A DNA stretch of 64,000 nucleotides. It comes from Micromonospora sp. H61 (lineage in GTDB: Bacteria; Actinomycetota; Actinomycetes; Mycobacteriales; Micromonosporaceae). The notes beneath the pieces were generated by a model, which saw only the letters and a program-made list of their open reading frames with translations, had not been told where the DNA came from and did not search any database. The stretch spans positions 54,660 to 118,659 of the forward strand of contig NZ_JAGPXY010000010.1 of the NCBI RefSeq assembly GCF_018070325.1. Direction: 5' to 3'. This document shows positions 16,442 to 25,756 of the stretch, in pieces (positions within the stretch are counted from its first letter, which is position 1; every line of letters begins with the position of its first letter). Made by a program: the position numbers and the translations under genes.

Positions 16442-16622
16442 GGGCACGCGCGGCGGCAACACGCCACAGCGGCTGCCGGGCGAAGGGGCCCACCCCCAGC
16501 GCGAATCATCGAGGCCAAGCAGCAGGCGAGGCCCGGTTCGCCACCACGACACAGGTGGCATAGACAAGTCGACATCAACTGATACCCTCCCCTCGCCTTA
16601 CCCGCAGAGGAGAGACACCGAA

Positions 16623-17513
16623 TTGAAGAAACTATCGAGCGTCGCGACCGTGCTCGCACTCTCAGTTGGAATCGCTATCGTCCCAGCGGCATCTGCCTAC
16701 GCTGCTACGGACAGGAGCGGGGCGGAACGGCTGAACATCCCGAACAGCAGTGCGTGCAAGGACGGTCGCACGGTCATGCAAGGCATGGTGGCAGGGCCAG
16801 GCGGCCAGCTTTACATCATTTTCACCAAGGCGGCCGGCGCGGAGCCCGTCCTGTCCAGGTGGTTGCGCGACGGCTCAACCTGGGACGGCACCAGCTGGGT
16901 CTGCGCCGGGGCACCAACGTCCATACCCACACTCGGCCACGGTAACGACCTCGCCTACAACGCGAACTATCTGGGCCAGGGCCCGGCCCTGATTGCTACC
17001 CAGGGGAGCCAATCCGCGTTTCTGAGCGACAAGGTGACAATCGTGCGCCTGAACGCCGACGGATCTGTTGGCACAACCGGGGAAGTGCGTCTACCGATAG
17101 GCAACATCAGCGGTCTCTGCTACAGCGCCACGGCCGCCGGTGGAGCCGGCAAATATGCTGCCCGACGGTTGGGTAGCCTGTGGACACATCCCGGCGCCGG
17201 CGCGCTTACGAGCGGATGGACGCTAGTGAAGAGCAACCTGACGAGTCACGATAATCGTTCCGACCAAGGCATTGACTGCTCAGAGAACTATATCTGGAAC
17301 ACCAAGTCGATCAACACCTCAACGCCCGCTACCGGGTGGAATTGGGTGTACCAGTACAACTGGTCTGGAGGCGATGTGGAGAGTGACATCGGAATTCCGG
17401 GGAACAACTTGGTCGATGAGATCGAAGATGTCACCCACGTGGGGAGCGAATTCTTCGTCGGCATCAACCGGAACGACGGACTAGCAGACACCGTGAAGGT
17501 GCTCACCGAATAG
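16623..17513 (+). CDS. Secreted protein, possible beta-propeller, unknown function
   Basis: 296 residues with a clear Sec signal peptide (MKKLSSVATVLALSVGIAIV, cleavage near ASAYA-ATD). The mature part is rich in Gly, Asn, Thr and Trp, with repeated strand-turn patterns such as GPGGQLYIIFTK and LGHGNDLAYN, which suits a beta-propeller. The only start in a reasonable place is TTG 16623, with GAGGAG 12 bases upstream. Third-codon positions are less GC-rich than in neighbouring genes and the gene stands alone, so transfer is possible. Function unknown. Confidence 0.65.
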   Translation: MKKLSSVATVLALSVGIAIVPAASAYAATDRSGAERLNIPNSSACKDGRTVMQGMVAGPGGQLYIIFTKAAGAEPVLSRWLRDGSTWDGTSWVCAGAPTSIPTLGHGNDLAYNANYLGQGPALIATQGSQSAFLSDKVTIVRLNADGSVGTTGEVRLPIGNISGLCYSATAAGGAGKYAARRLGSLWTHPGAGALTSGWTLVKSNLTSHDNRSDQGIDCSENYIWNTKSINTSTPATGWNWVYQYNWSGGDVESDIGIPGNNLVDEIEDVTHVGSEFFVGINRNDGLADTVKVLTE

Positions 17514-17552
17514 TTCGAGCAGCCCGAGGGTGGTGCTGCCTCCGCCGACCGA

Positions 17553-17631
17553 CATGATCGTGCTCGATCCAGGATCGAGTGGCCTCCCGACGCCGGCGAT
17601 GCCACTACAACCTGGATCGAGCGCGATCATG
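17553..17631. repeat. Long imperfect inverted repeat between convergent genes
   Basis: 21-bp arms 17553-17573 and 17611-17631 match with one mismatch (CATGATCGTGCTCGATCC against its partner with C in place of T). A shorter inner pair (AGTGGC about 17579-17584, GCCACT 17601-17606) extends the stem. It sits between genes ending at 17513 and 17697 and may end transcription both ways. It resembles dispersed intergenic palindromes of Micromonospora. Confidence 0.75.
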
Positions 17632-17662
17632 CCGACGAGGCGCAGAGGCGGGCGGACTCGGA

Positions 17663-17680
17663 CCCGCCCGCAAGGGCGGG
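17663..17680 (-). terminator. GCAA-tetraloop hairpin after the GH63-like gene
   Basis: CCCGCCC-GCAA-GGGCGGG, perfect 7-bp stem, 16 bases past the stop of the minus-strand glucosidase gene. Confidence 0.55.
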
Positions 17681-17696
17681 GCGAGGGCGGGCGGGG

Positions 17697-20405
17697 TCAG
17701 CGGCGCAGGGTGAGGATCAGGTCGGCTACCAGGGCCGTCCAGCCGGTCTGGTGCCAGGCGCCCAGGCCGGCCCCGTTGTCGCCGTGGAAGTACTCGGGGA
17801 AGGCGATCAGGTCGCGCCAGTCCGGGTGGGTCTGGAACATCTGAGCGGCACCGTAGATCGGCCGTCGACCCCAGTCGTCCTGGGTGAAGAGCGAGATCAG
17901 CCGGGCGGAGAGGTCGTCGGCGATCTCGTCCAGGGTGTGCTTCACACCGGAGCGGGTCGGGTACTCCACCTGGAGGTCGTCGCCGAAGAAGGCCGCGTAG
18001 TCGCGCAGCGCGCTGATCAGCAGGAAGTTCGTCGGCATCCAGATCGGACCGCGCCAGTTCGAGTTGCCCCCGAACAGTCCGCTGGTCGACTCGGCCGGCT
18101 CGTAGCCGACGGAGAACTCCTGCCCGCCGAGGGTGACCGAGAACGGTTTGTCCAGGTGGGCGCGGGACAGCGTACGAAGACCGAAGTCGGAGAGGAACTC
18201 GTCCGGGTCGAGCATCCGGGCGAGCAGGCGGACCACCTGCTCCGGGCCGACCATGGACAGCAGTCGCTGCTGCCGGCCGTCGGGGCCGAGGCGGCGGGTG
18301 CCGATCACCTGGGCGTACTCCGGGCGGTTGGTGAGGAACCAGCGCAGCCGGGCGCCCAGCTCCGGCAGGCGGTGCAGGGTCCGGGCGGTGAGCCGGGTGG
18401 TGGCGGCCAACGGCAGCAGCCCGACGACGGAGCGGACCTTCAGCGGCACCTTCGTGCCGTCGGCGAGGCGCAGCACGTCGTAGAAGAACGCGTCCTCGTC
18501 GTCCCACAAACCCTGCTCGTACGCGGCGGCGGCGATGTAGGCGAAGTGCTCGAAGAACTTGGTGGCGGTGTCCACCCAGGTCCGGTCGTGTTCGGCGAGC
18601 ACGATCGCCATGTCCAGCAGGTTGAGCGCGTACATGCCCATCCAGCCGGTGCCGTCGGACTGCTCCAGCACCCCGGCGACCGGCAGCGCCGCCGAGCGGT
18701 CGAACGGCCCGACGTTGTCCAGCCCGAGGAAGCCACCCTCGAAGACGTTGTTGCCGCCGGTGTCCTTGCGGTTGACCCACCAGGTGAAGTTGAGCAGCAG
18801 CTTGTGCATCACCCGGGCCAGGAACTCGTAGTCCCGGCCGCCGTCGATTTCGAACACCTTCAGCGCCGCCCACGCGTGCACCGGCGGGTTCACGTCACCG
18901 AACGCCCACTCGTACGCCGGGATCTGCCCGTTGGGGTGCAGGTACCACTCGCGGAGCAGGAGCAGGATCTGCTCCTTGGCGAAGCCCGGGTCGACCCGGG
19001 CGATACTCACGCAGTGGAAGGCCAGGTCCCAGGCCGCGTACCAGGGGTATTCCCACGGGTCGGGCATGGAGATGACGTCGAAGCTGGTCATGTGCCACCA
19101 GGCGCTGTTGCGCCCGTGCCGACGCCCGGCCGGCGGCGGTGTCGAGCCCGGGTCGCCTTCGAGCCAGCGCTTGACGTCGAAGTGGTAGAACTGCTTGCCC
19201 CACATCAGCCCGGCGATGGCCTGCCGGGCGACCAGCGCCTCGTCGGCTGTGGCGGCCGGTGGGATCACTCCGGCGAAGAACCGGTTCGCCTCGGCCCGCC
19301 GCGCCCACACCACGGCCTCGAAGCCGTCGCTGAGGTCGGCCGGGGGCGGCGGCGCGGCGGCCGGCGGCGACGCGGTACGGGTCAGCCGCAGCCGGATCTG
19401 GCGCTGCCCGCCGGCCGGCACGTCGAGCACGTAGTGCAGCGCGCCCTTGGTGCCCTCCCGGGCGGGGTTGACGGTGGCCGCGCCGTTGACGACGTGGTCG
19501 TTGATGCCGTCCTTCGGGTACGGGGAGCGACCGGGTAGGCCCCAGAGCCGTTCGGCGTTGGTGTCGTTGTCGCAGAGCAGCGGCACCGGGCCGCCGTCGC
19601 CTTCCAGCAGCAGTTGGCCGAGCACCCGGTGCTCGCCGACGAGCCGGGTGCCCTGGCCGGTCAGCCGGGGGATCCGGTCGCCGCCGGGCAGGCCCCAGGA
19701 CCAGGTGTTACGGAACCACAGGGTGGGCAGGACGTGCAGGGTGGCCGCCTGGTCGCCCCGGTTGGCGACTGTCACCACCATGCAGAGGTCGGTCGGGGAG
19801 GCCTTGGCGTAGTCGACTGTCACCGCCCAGTACCGGTCGTCGTCGAAGATCCCGGTGTCCACCAGCTCGTACTCGGTGTCGTCGCGGCCGCGCAACGCGT
19901 TCACCGCGACGAGTTCGTCGTACGGGAAGGCAGCCTGCGGGTAGTGGTAGCGCCAGCGCATCCAGGAGTGGGTGGGTGTGGAGTCCTCGTACCACCAGTA
20001 CTCCTTGACGTCCTCGCCGTGGTTCCCGCCGTCGCCGCCGAGGCCGAACATCCGCTCCTTGAGGATCGGGTCCTTGCCGTTCCAGAGGGCCAGGGCGAAC
20101 GCGAAGGTCTGTCGTTCGTCGCAGACGCCGGCCATCCCGTCTTCATTCCACCGGTAGGCTCTGGACCGCGCGTGGTCGTGCGGGAAGTAGTCCCAGGCCG
20201 TACCGTGCTCGCTGTAGTCCTCCCGCACCGTCCCCCACGCCCGTTCGGACAGATAGGGACCCCATGCACGCCAGTCCTGCTCCCCCGCGTCAGCCTGGGC
20301 GAGCCGGAGCCGCTCAGCGTCGGGTGGCGAGGCGTCGGAGGACGATCGGTCAGTGATCACGTGCACATCTTTGACGTCGCCGCGGTACTTGACCACAGCG
20401 GCCAT
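17697..20405 (-). CDS. Large GH63-like glucosidase (MGH1-type domain)
   Basis: 902 residues. Opens like other bacterial GH63/MGH1-type proteins: [20 protein letters not shown], then [15 protein letters not shown] and [16 protein letters not shown]; the (alpha/alpha)6 catalytic part is in the second half ([59 protein letters not shown]). Family members hydrolyse alpha-glucosidic bonds in small glucosides such as glucosylglycerate or in oligosaccharides. No signal peptide, so it acts inside the cell. ATG 20405 is the longest start; GTG codons within the first 18 residues are possible. Divergent from the debranching enzyme gene, 42 bp away. Confidence 0.82.
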   Translation of the reverse strand: MAAVVKYRGDVKDVHVITDRSSSDASPPDAERLRLAQADAGEQDWRAWGPYLSERAWGTVREDYSEHGTAWDYFPHDHARSRAYRWNEDGMAGVCDERQTFAFALALWNGKDPILKERMFGLGGDGGNHGEDVKEYWWYEDSTPTHSWMRWRYHYPQAAFPYDELVAVNALRGRDDTEYELVDTGIFDDDRYWAVTVDYAKASPTDLCMVVTVANRGDQAATLHVLPTLWFRNTWSWGLPGGDRIPRLTGQGTRLVGEHRVLGQLLLEGDGGPVPLLCDNDTNAERLWGLPGRSPYPKDGINDHVVNGAATVNPAREGTKGALHYVLDVPAGGQRQIRLRLTRTASPPAAAPPPPADLSDGFEAVVWARRAEANRFFAGVIPPAATADEALVARQAIAGLMWGKQFYHFDVKRWLEGDPGSTPPPAGRRHGRNSAWWHMTSFDVISMPDPWEYPWYAAWDLAFHCVSIARVDPGFAKEQILLLLREWYLHPNGQIPAYEWAFGDVNPPVHAWAALKVFEIDGGRDYEFLARVMHKLLLNFTWWVNRKDTGGNNVFEGGFLGLDNVGPFDRSAALPVAGVLEQSDGTGWMGMYALNLLDMAIVLAEHDRTWVDTATKFFEHFAYIAAAAYEQGLWDDEDAFFYDVLRLADGTKVPLKVRSVVGLLPLAATTRLTARTLHRLPELGARLRWFLTNRPEYAQVIGTRRLGPDGRQQRLLSMVGPEQVVRLLARMLDPDEFLSDFGLRTLSRAHLDKPFSVTLGGQEFSVGYEPAESTSGLFGGNSNWRGPIWMPTNFLLISALRDYAAFFGDDLQVEYPTRSGVKHTLDEIADDLSARLISLFTQDDWGRRPIYGAAQMFQTHPDWRDLIAFPEYFHGDNGAGLGAWHQTGWTALVADLILTLRR

Positions 20406-20447
20406 TCTCGTCGTGGCGTGTTACACCCCGCCGCCGGTGGAGGAAAG

Positions 20448-22391
20448 TTGATCGACATTCACTTCGGCCCGCAGATCTGCGGCGACCTGACCAGCGCGGC
20501 CAGCCGGGAGTGGCTGGTCCCCGACGGCCTCGGCGGCTACGCGATGGGCACTGTCGGCGGGCTGCGGACACGTCGCTACCACGGTCTGTTGGTGGTTCCC
20601 GGCGAAACGCCGGCGTCCCGCCAGGTGGGACTGGTCAGCCTCGATCCGGCGGTCACCCTGCCGTCCGGCGCGCGGGTGCGCCTCGGCGCGCACGAGTGGG
20701 CCTCCGGCGACGTGGACCCGCGAGGCTTCGAGCTGTTGGAGCGCTTCGACCTGGTCGACGGGCTGCCCCGGTGGCGGTGGCGGATCGGCGCTGTGGTGAT
20801 CGAACGGGAGCTGGCCATGCTGCCCGGCCGCTCCTGCGTCGCGGTGGTGCACCGGCTGGTCGCCGGTGGTCCGGTCCGGCTGGAGCTGTCGGCCGCCTGC
20901 ACCTGGCGGGACGCGCACGGCGAACGGCGGGCCGACGGCCCGATCCCGCAGGTCGAGGCGGTGGCCGACGGCGCGGTGGTCGAGGGCGCGTACCGGCTCG
21001 CCGGCCCGGGTTGGTCGCCCGAGGGGCAGTGGTGGCTGGGCGTGCACCACCGCGAGGAGGCCAACCGGGGCCTCAACGCCGACGAGGACCTCTGGTACGC
21101 GGGCCGCTTCTCCGGTGAGTTGGAACGGCCCGGCGACACGGTGTCGGTGCGGGCCTGGGCCGGTCGACTCGACGAGGAGCCGCCGCCGGCGGGGGAGATC
21201 GTGGCGACCGCGAGGCGACGCAACCGGCGGGTGGTGGCGACGGCGAAGCCGGCCGACGACGTGGACGCCACCCTGGCGGTGGCCGCCGACGCGTTCGTGG
21301 TGCGCACCAACCAGGCGGCGGTGGACGTGGTGGCCGGCTACCCGTGGTTCGGGGCGTGGTCGCGGGACACGATGATCTCGTACGAGGGGTTGTTCCTCTG
21401 CACGGGTCGCGCCGACGAGGGTCGGGAGCTGCTGCGGGCGTACGCGGCGACGCTGTCCGAGGGAATGCTCGCCAACACGGCCGACACCGGTCGGGTGGAG
21501 TACAACACCGTCGACGGCACGCTGTGGTTCCTGCACGCGGTGAGCCGGCACGTCACCGTCACCGGCGACACCGACCTCGGCGACGAACTGCTGCCCGCGC
21601 TGCGCGCGGTGATCGACGCCCACACCGCCGGCACCCGCTACGGGATCCGGGTCGACCCGGCCGACGGGCTGCTCACCCAGGGCGCCGCCGGCACCGCGCT
21701 GACCTGGATGGACGCCCGGGTGTACGGGGTGCCGGTCACCCCGCGGACCGGCAAGCCGGTCGAGGTCAACGCGTTGTGGATCAACGGGCTGGCCGGGCTC
21801 GCGGAGCTGACCGAGCTGGCCGGGCAGGACGCCGACGAGCTGTGGCGACGCCACCGGCAGGCCACCGCCTCGTTCCGGGAGCGGTTCCCGGCCCCGACCG
21901 GCTGGCTGCACGACGTGCTGGACGCGCCCGCGCCGGCGTACCCGTTGGGTGGCGCCGCCCTGCACGACGACGACGCGTTGCGCCCCAACCAGTTGCTGGC
22001 GTGGTCGCTGCCGTACGCGCCGATGGAACCGGACGAGGCGACGCTGCGGCGGGTCGGGGGCGGGCTGCTCACCCCGCTCGGGCCGCGCAGTCTGGCCCCG
22101 GATTCCGCGGAGTTCGTGGGCCGGCACCGGGGCGGCCCGGCCGACCGGGACGGGGGCTATCACCAGGGCACGGTCTGGCCGTGGTTGCTCGGCCCGTACG
22201 TGGACGCCGCGCGCCGGGGAAAGATGTCCGTCGATGACGCATTCGTCGGCATTGAGGCCCATTTGATGGAATATGGGTTAGGCTCGGTGAGCGAGACGGC
22301 CGATGGCCTCGCGCCGCACACCGCTACCGGGTGCCCGTTCCAGGCATGGTCGGTGGCCGAGCTGCTGCGGGTGCGGCGAAAGAGCCAGTAG
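20448..22391 (+). CDS. Glycogen debranching enzyme (amylo-alpha-1,6-glucosidase type)
   Basis: 647 residues. N-terminal GDE_N domain (REWLVPDGLGGYAMGTVGGL, RTRRYHGLLVV), C-terminal amylo-alpha-1,6-glucosidase domain with GYPWFGAWSRDTMISYEGL, VEYNTVDGTLWF and GTVWPWLLGPYVDA. This is the bacterial and archaeal GDE_C (GH133) type, which removes alpha-1,6-linked glucose from glycogen-like glucans in the cytoplasm. The start is uncertain: TTG 20448 follows GGAGGA closely, while GTG 20418 in the same frame lacks a site. A TTA codon lies at 22278-22280. Together with the GT4 enzyme downstream it suggests storage-glucan turnover. Confidence 0.88.
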   Translation: MIDIHFGPQICGDLTSAASREWLVPDGLGGYAMGTVGGLRTRRYHGLLVVPGETPASRQVGLVSLDPAVTLPSGARVRLGAHEWASGDVDPRGFELLERFDLVDGLPRWRWRIGAVVIERELAMLPGRSCVAVVHRLVAGGPVRLELSAACTWRDAHGERRADGPIPQVEAVADGAVVEGAYRLAGPGWSPEGQWWLGVHHREEANRGLNADEDLWYAGRFSGELERPGDTVSVRAWAGRLDEEPPPAGEIVATARRRNRRVVATAKPADDVDATLAVAADAFVVRTNQAAVDVVAGYPWFGAWSRDTMISYEGLFLCTGRADEGRELLRAYAATLSEGMLANTADTGRVEYNTVDGTLWFLHAVSRHVTVTGDTDLGDELLPALRAVIDAHTAGTRYGIRVDPADGLLTQGAAGTALTWMDARVYGVPVTPRTGKPVEVNALWINGLAGLAELTELAGQDADELWRRHRQATASFRERFPAPTGWLHDVLDAPAPAYPLGGAALHDDDALRPNQLLAWSLPYAPMEPDEATLRRVGGGLLTPLGPRSLAPDSAEFVGRHRGGPADRDGGYHQGTVWPWLLGPYVDAARRGKMSVDDAFVGIEAHLMEYGLGSVSETADGLAPHTATGCPFQAWSVAELLRVRRKSQ

Positions 22392-22527
22392 CGCTTTACA
22401 CGACCGCAACGGTGGTGTCGCCGCTGGTTATCGCGATCCCGGCAGGATTGGCCCCGATCCAGACGCGACGGCGACATCGATTCGGTGTCGGTCGGCGCGC
22501 GCCCGGGGACAACTCAAAGGGGGCCGC

Positions 22528-23865
22528 ATGTCACTCGATGCCCACGTGATCGACATCAACCCCGCCCGACAGCTGCGGGTGCTGATGCTCTCCTGGGAGT
22601 ACCCGCCGGTGCTCGTCGGCGGTCTCGGTCGACACGTGCACGCCCTCTCCGTCGCCCTCGCCGCCGCCGGCCACGAGGTCACCGTCGTCACCCGCCACAG
22701 CGACGGCGCACCCCTGGAGGAATACGCCGACGGCGTACGCATCCTGCGCGCCCCCGAGGACCCGGTCACCTTCCCCCTCGCCACCGGCTCCCTGCTGGCC
22801 TGGACCATGGCCTTCAACCACACCCTCACCCGCACCGCCCTGCGCGCCACCCAGGCCGGCTCCTACGACGTCATCCACGCCCACGACTGGCTCGTCGCCC
22901 ACACGGCCGTCACCCTGGCCGAGCACCTGGACCTCCCCCTGGTCACCACCATGCACGCCACCGAGGCCGGACGGCACCAGGGCTGGCTGCCGGAGGAGAT
23001 GAACCGCACCATCCACGGTGTCGAGCACTGGCTCAGCAGCTCCTCCATCCGGGTGATCACCTGCTCCGGCTACATGCGCGACCAGGTGACCGCGCTGTTC
23101 GACGTACCGGCCGCCCAGGTCGACGTGGTGCCCAACGGGGTCGACGACCGGGCCTGGCGGGCCCGCCCAAGAGCGGTCGCGTCGGCCCGGGCACGGTTCG
23201 CCGGAGACGGCCCGTTGGTCGGGTACGCCGGGCGGCTGGTCTACGAGAAGGGCGTCCAGCACCTGGTGCACGCCGTGCCGCGGCTGCGCGAACGACACCC
23301 GGGGCTGCGCGTGGTGATCGCCGGCGACGGCCCGTACCGCACCGAGTTGGAGGCAGAGGCCCGGCGACTGGCCCTCAGCTCGACCGTCCGGTTCACCGGG
23401 TTCCTCGACTCCACCCAACTACCGGCGATGCTCGGCGCCACCGATGCGACAGTGGTGCCCAGCCTCTACGAGCCGTTCGGCATGGTGGCGCTGGAGGCGG
23501 CGGCCGCCGGGGCGCCCCTCGCCGTGGCCCGTACCGGCGGCCTCGCCGAGATCGTCGAACCCGGCGTGACCGGGGTGACGTTCCCGCACAGCGACCCGGA
23601 CGCGCTCGCCGGCGCGGTCGGCCAGCTGCTCGGCGACGAGGTCTTCGCCCGGCGGCTGGCCCGCCGGGCCCGCACGATGGTCGGCGAGCGGTACGGCTGG
23701 GCCACCATCGCGGCCCGCACCGCCGCCAGCTACGCCACCGCTCGTCGCGAACACGGCCCCGTGCAGGCCCGACGCGCCGCCGCCCGCCTGAGCGGCGGGC
23801 GGACCCGGATCGCCATCCCGGAAGGGAACCTGCTCGCTGCCGCCGCCGACCACGCCGCCTGCTGA
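22528..23865 (+). CDS. GT4 glycosyltransferase, glycogen-synthase-like
   Basis: 445 residues, GT-B fold. Donor and acceptor landmarks: SWEYPPVLVGGLGRHVHALS (the K/R-x-G-G-L type loop), VDVVPNGVD, VGYAGRLVYEKGVQ, and the E-x7-E motif in SLYEPFGMVALEAAAAG. Closest by eye to the actinobacterial GlgA/GlgM-type enzymes that use ADP-glucose for glycogen or maltose-1-phosphate, but other sugar-nucleotide donors are possible. ATG 22528 follows AAAGGGGG. Encoded 136 bp after the debranching enzyme on the same strand. Confidence 0.85.
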   Translation: MSLDAHVIDINPARQLRVLMLSWEYPPVLVGGLGRHVHALSVALAAAGHEVTVVTRHSDGAPLEEYADGVRILRAPEDPVTFPLATGSLLAWTMAFNHTLTRTALRATQAGSYDVIHAHDWLVAHTAVTLAEHLDLPLVTTMHATEAGRHQGWLPEEMNRTIHGVEHWLSSSSIRVITCSGYMRDQVTALFDVPAAQVDVVPNGVDDRAWRARPRAVASARARFAGDGPLVGYAGRLVYEKGVQHLVHAVPRLRERHPGLRVVIAGDGPYRTELEAEARRLALSSTVRFTGFLDSTQLPAMLGATDATVVPSLYEPFGMVALEAAAAGAPLAVARTGGLAEIVEPGVTGVTFPHSDPDALAGAVGQLLGDEVFARRLARRARTMVGERYGWATIAARTAASYATARREHGPVQARRAAARLSGGRTRIAIPEGNLLAAAADHAAC

Positions 23866-23948
23866 GCCGAGTCGGACGACCGATAGGTGACTTCCGATCC
23901 GCTGGTTAGGGTGTAGCCCGGACAGCGGCTGAGGAGGAGCGTGCACAG

Positions 23949-25637
23949 GTGCTGATCGCCGGTCGGTACCGGCTGCTCGACCTGGTGGGTCGCGGGGGCA
24001 TGGGTCGGGTGTGGCGCGCCCGCGACGAGATGCTGCACCGCGAGGTGGCGGTCAAGGAGATCGTTCCACCGAGTTGGTTGGCCGATCACGAACGGGCCGA
24101 GCTGCGCTCACGCACCATGCGGGAGGCGCGCGCCGCGGCCCGGCTCAACCACCCCGCCGTGGTCCGGCTCTACGACGTCGTCGCGGTCGAGGGCAGCCCA
24201 TGGATCGTCATGGAGTACGTCCCGTCCCGCACCCTGCAGGACGTCGTGGACTCCGAGGGGCCGCTGGAACCGGCCCGCGCGGCCCGGATCGGGCTGGCCG
24301 TGCTCGACGCGCTGCAGGCCGCGCACACCGCCGGGGTGCTGCACCGCGACATCAAACCGCAGAACGTGCTCGTGGCGCACGACGGGCGGGTGATGCTCAC
24401 CGACTTCGGGCTGGCCACCTTCGACGGCGGCGACGGCGCGATGACCCGCCCCGGCATGGTCTTCGGCTCCCCGCAGTACGTGGCCCCCGAGCGGGCCGCC
24501 GAGGGGGTGTCCACAGTGGCCGCCGATCTGTGGTCGCTCGGGGCGACCCTGCACGCCGCGGTGGAGGGGCAGTCCCCGTACGCCCGCAGCACCGCGATGG
24601 CCACCCTGAGCGCGCTGGCCGCCGGCCCGCCCGACCCTGCCCCGCACGCCGGGGCGCTCGCCCCGGTGCTGGACGGGTTGCTGCGCCGCGACCCGCGCGA
24701 GCGCCTCGACCACGACACCGCCCGCCGGTTGCTCAGGACGGCCGCGACCGGCCGCGCCGACCCGCTGTCGGCGACCGACCGCCCCTCGGCCGACCGACCG
24801 GCGCCAGGGCTGGTTGGCCAGCCCGCCACGGCGGACGACCCCGACGACCAGGACCCCACAGTTCCACTGCCCGACCCGGCCGTCCCGGCCGCAGCCGGTG
24901 ACGCCTCCCCCACGCCGGCCCCGGATCGGGCGACCGCCGGACGTACCGCGCGTCGGGTGGCGGTGGTCGCCGTGGCGCTGCTGGTGGCCGTCGTAGCCGG
25001 CGTCGGCACCGCGCTGACCCTCGTTGGCGACAAACCCAGCGACCCCACCGGCTGGTCCTCGCCGCCGCCGAACCGGCCGCCCAACGGCGGGCCGTTCGGC
25101 CCCGGCCCGCCACCGAACGGGCGGAACGTCCCCCCGCCCCCGTTCGCCTGTGTCCGCCCGGACGTCGTCGGATCGCCTGTGCGGGCCGGCACGCCGACCT
25201 CTGGCGAAGAACTCCGGCCGCCGCCCGGATGGGTCTGGCACGCCGACACCGCCGGCTTCCGGGTCTCCGTGCCGGCGACGTGGCTGACCTCCCGCGACGG
25301 CACTGTGGCGTGCTTCCAGGACCCGGCGACCGGCCGGGCCTTCAGCGTCGCCGAAGGCGGCGCCGTCGACCCCCTGGAACTCCTGCGGACCGCCCGCGCC
25401 ACGGCGGCCGGGGCGGGGGCTCTGCCGGGGTACGACGAGATCCGGCTCGCCGCGCGCGACGGCGGAGCCGAGTGGGAGTTGCGCTGGCAGACGCCGCACG
25501 GCTCATGGCTGCACGCCCGACAACAGGTCCTCGGCACCGACCGCTGGACGCTGGGTTGGATCACCCGGGACGAGGACTGGGCCGGGGCCGCAGCGGACTG
25601 GGAACTGGTCCGAAAGAGTTTCCGACCACCCCGCTGA
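23949..25637 (+). CDS. Transmembrane Ser/Thr protein kinase 1
   Basis: 562 residues. Hanks-type kinase (about 1-265): Gly loop GRGGMGRVW, VAVKE lysine, HRDIKPQNVL, DFGLA and APER, all intact. Then a Pro/Thr-rich linker, one transmembrane helix at about 337-359 (VAVVAVALLVAVVAGVGTAL), a Pro/Gly/Asn-rich stalk and an extracytoplasmic domain of about 140 residues (GFRVSVPATW ... WLHARQQVLG) that may sense a signal. There are no PASTA repeats. Start GTG 23949 follows GAGGAGGAG. An earlier GTG at 23941 lies out of frame but corresponds to the start of the paralogue. Confidence 0.9.
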   Translation: MLIAGRYRLLDLVGRGGMGRVWRARDEMLHREVAVKEIVPPSWLADHERAELRSRTMREARAAARLNHPAVVRLYDVVAVEGSPWIVMEYVPSRTLQDVVDSEGPLEPARAARIGLAVLDALQAAHTAGVLHRDIKPQNVLVAHDGRVMLTDFGLATFDGGDGAMTRPGMVFGSPQYVAPERAAEGVSTVAADLWSLGATLHAAVEGQSPYARSTAMATLSALAAGPPDPAPHAGALAPVLDGLLRRDPRERLDHDTARRLLRTAATGRADPLSATDRPSADRPAPGLVGQPATADDPDDQDPTVPLPDPAVPAAAGDASPTPAPDRATAGRTARRVAVVAVALLVAVVAGVGTALTLVGDKPSDPTGWSSPPPNRPPNGGPFGPGPPPNGRNVPPPPFACVRPDVVGSPVRAGTPTSGEELRPPPGWVWHADTAGFRVSVPATWLTSRDGTVACFQDPATGRAFSVAEGGAVDPLELLRTARATAAGAGALPGYDEIRLAARDGGAEWELRWQTPHGSWLHARQQVLGTDRWTLGWITRDEDWAGAAADWELVRKSFRPPR

Positions 25638-25756
25638 CCTGCACCGTATGGCCATGATCCGAACCACCGTCCGTCGTGGATCGAGGCCGCTCAGTGGATG
25701 AGAAAGCCGGCATAGGTGGCTATCGTGGAACCCGGGGTGACCGAGGGGGAGCGACC

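Noticed and set aside
17751..19538. Plus-strand frame of 595 codons opposite the GH63-like gene
   Set aside because: Low-complexity Val/Glu/Gln-rich shadow; the minus-strand protein matches a known family.
19614..20447. Upstream extension of the debranching enzyme frame
   Set aside because: It is antisense to the GH63-like gene and not protein-like; the family N-terminus begins near 20448.
20421..22262. Minus-strand frame of 613 codons opposite the debranching enzyme gene
   Set aside because: Shadow frame; debranching motifs are on the plus strand.
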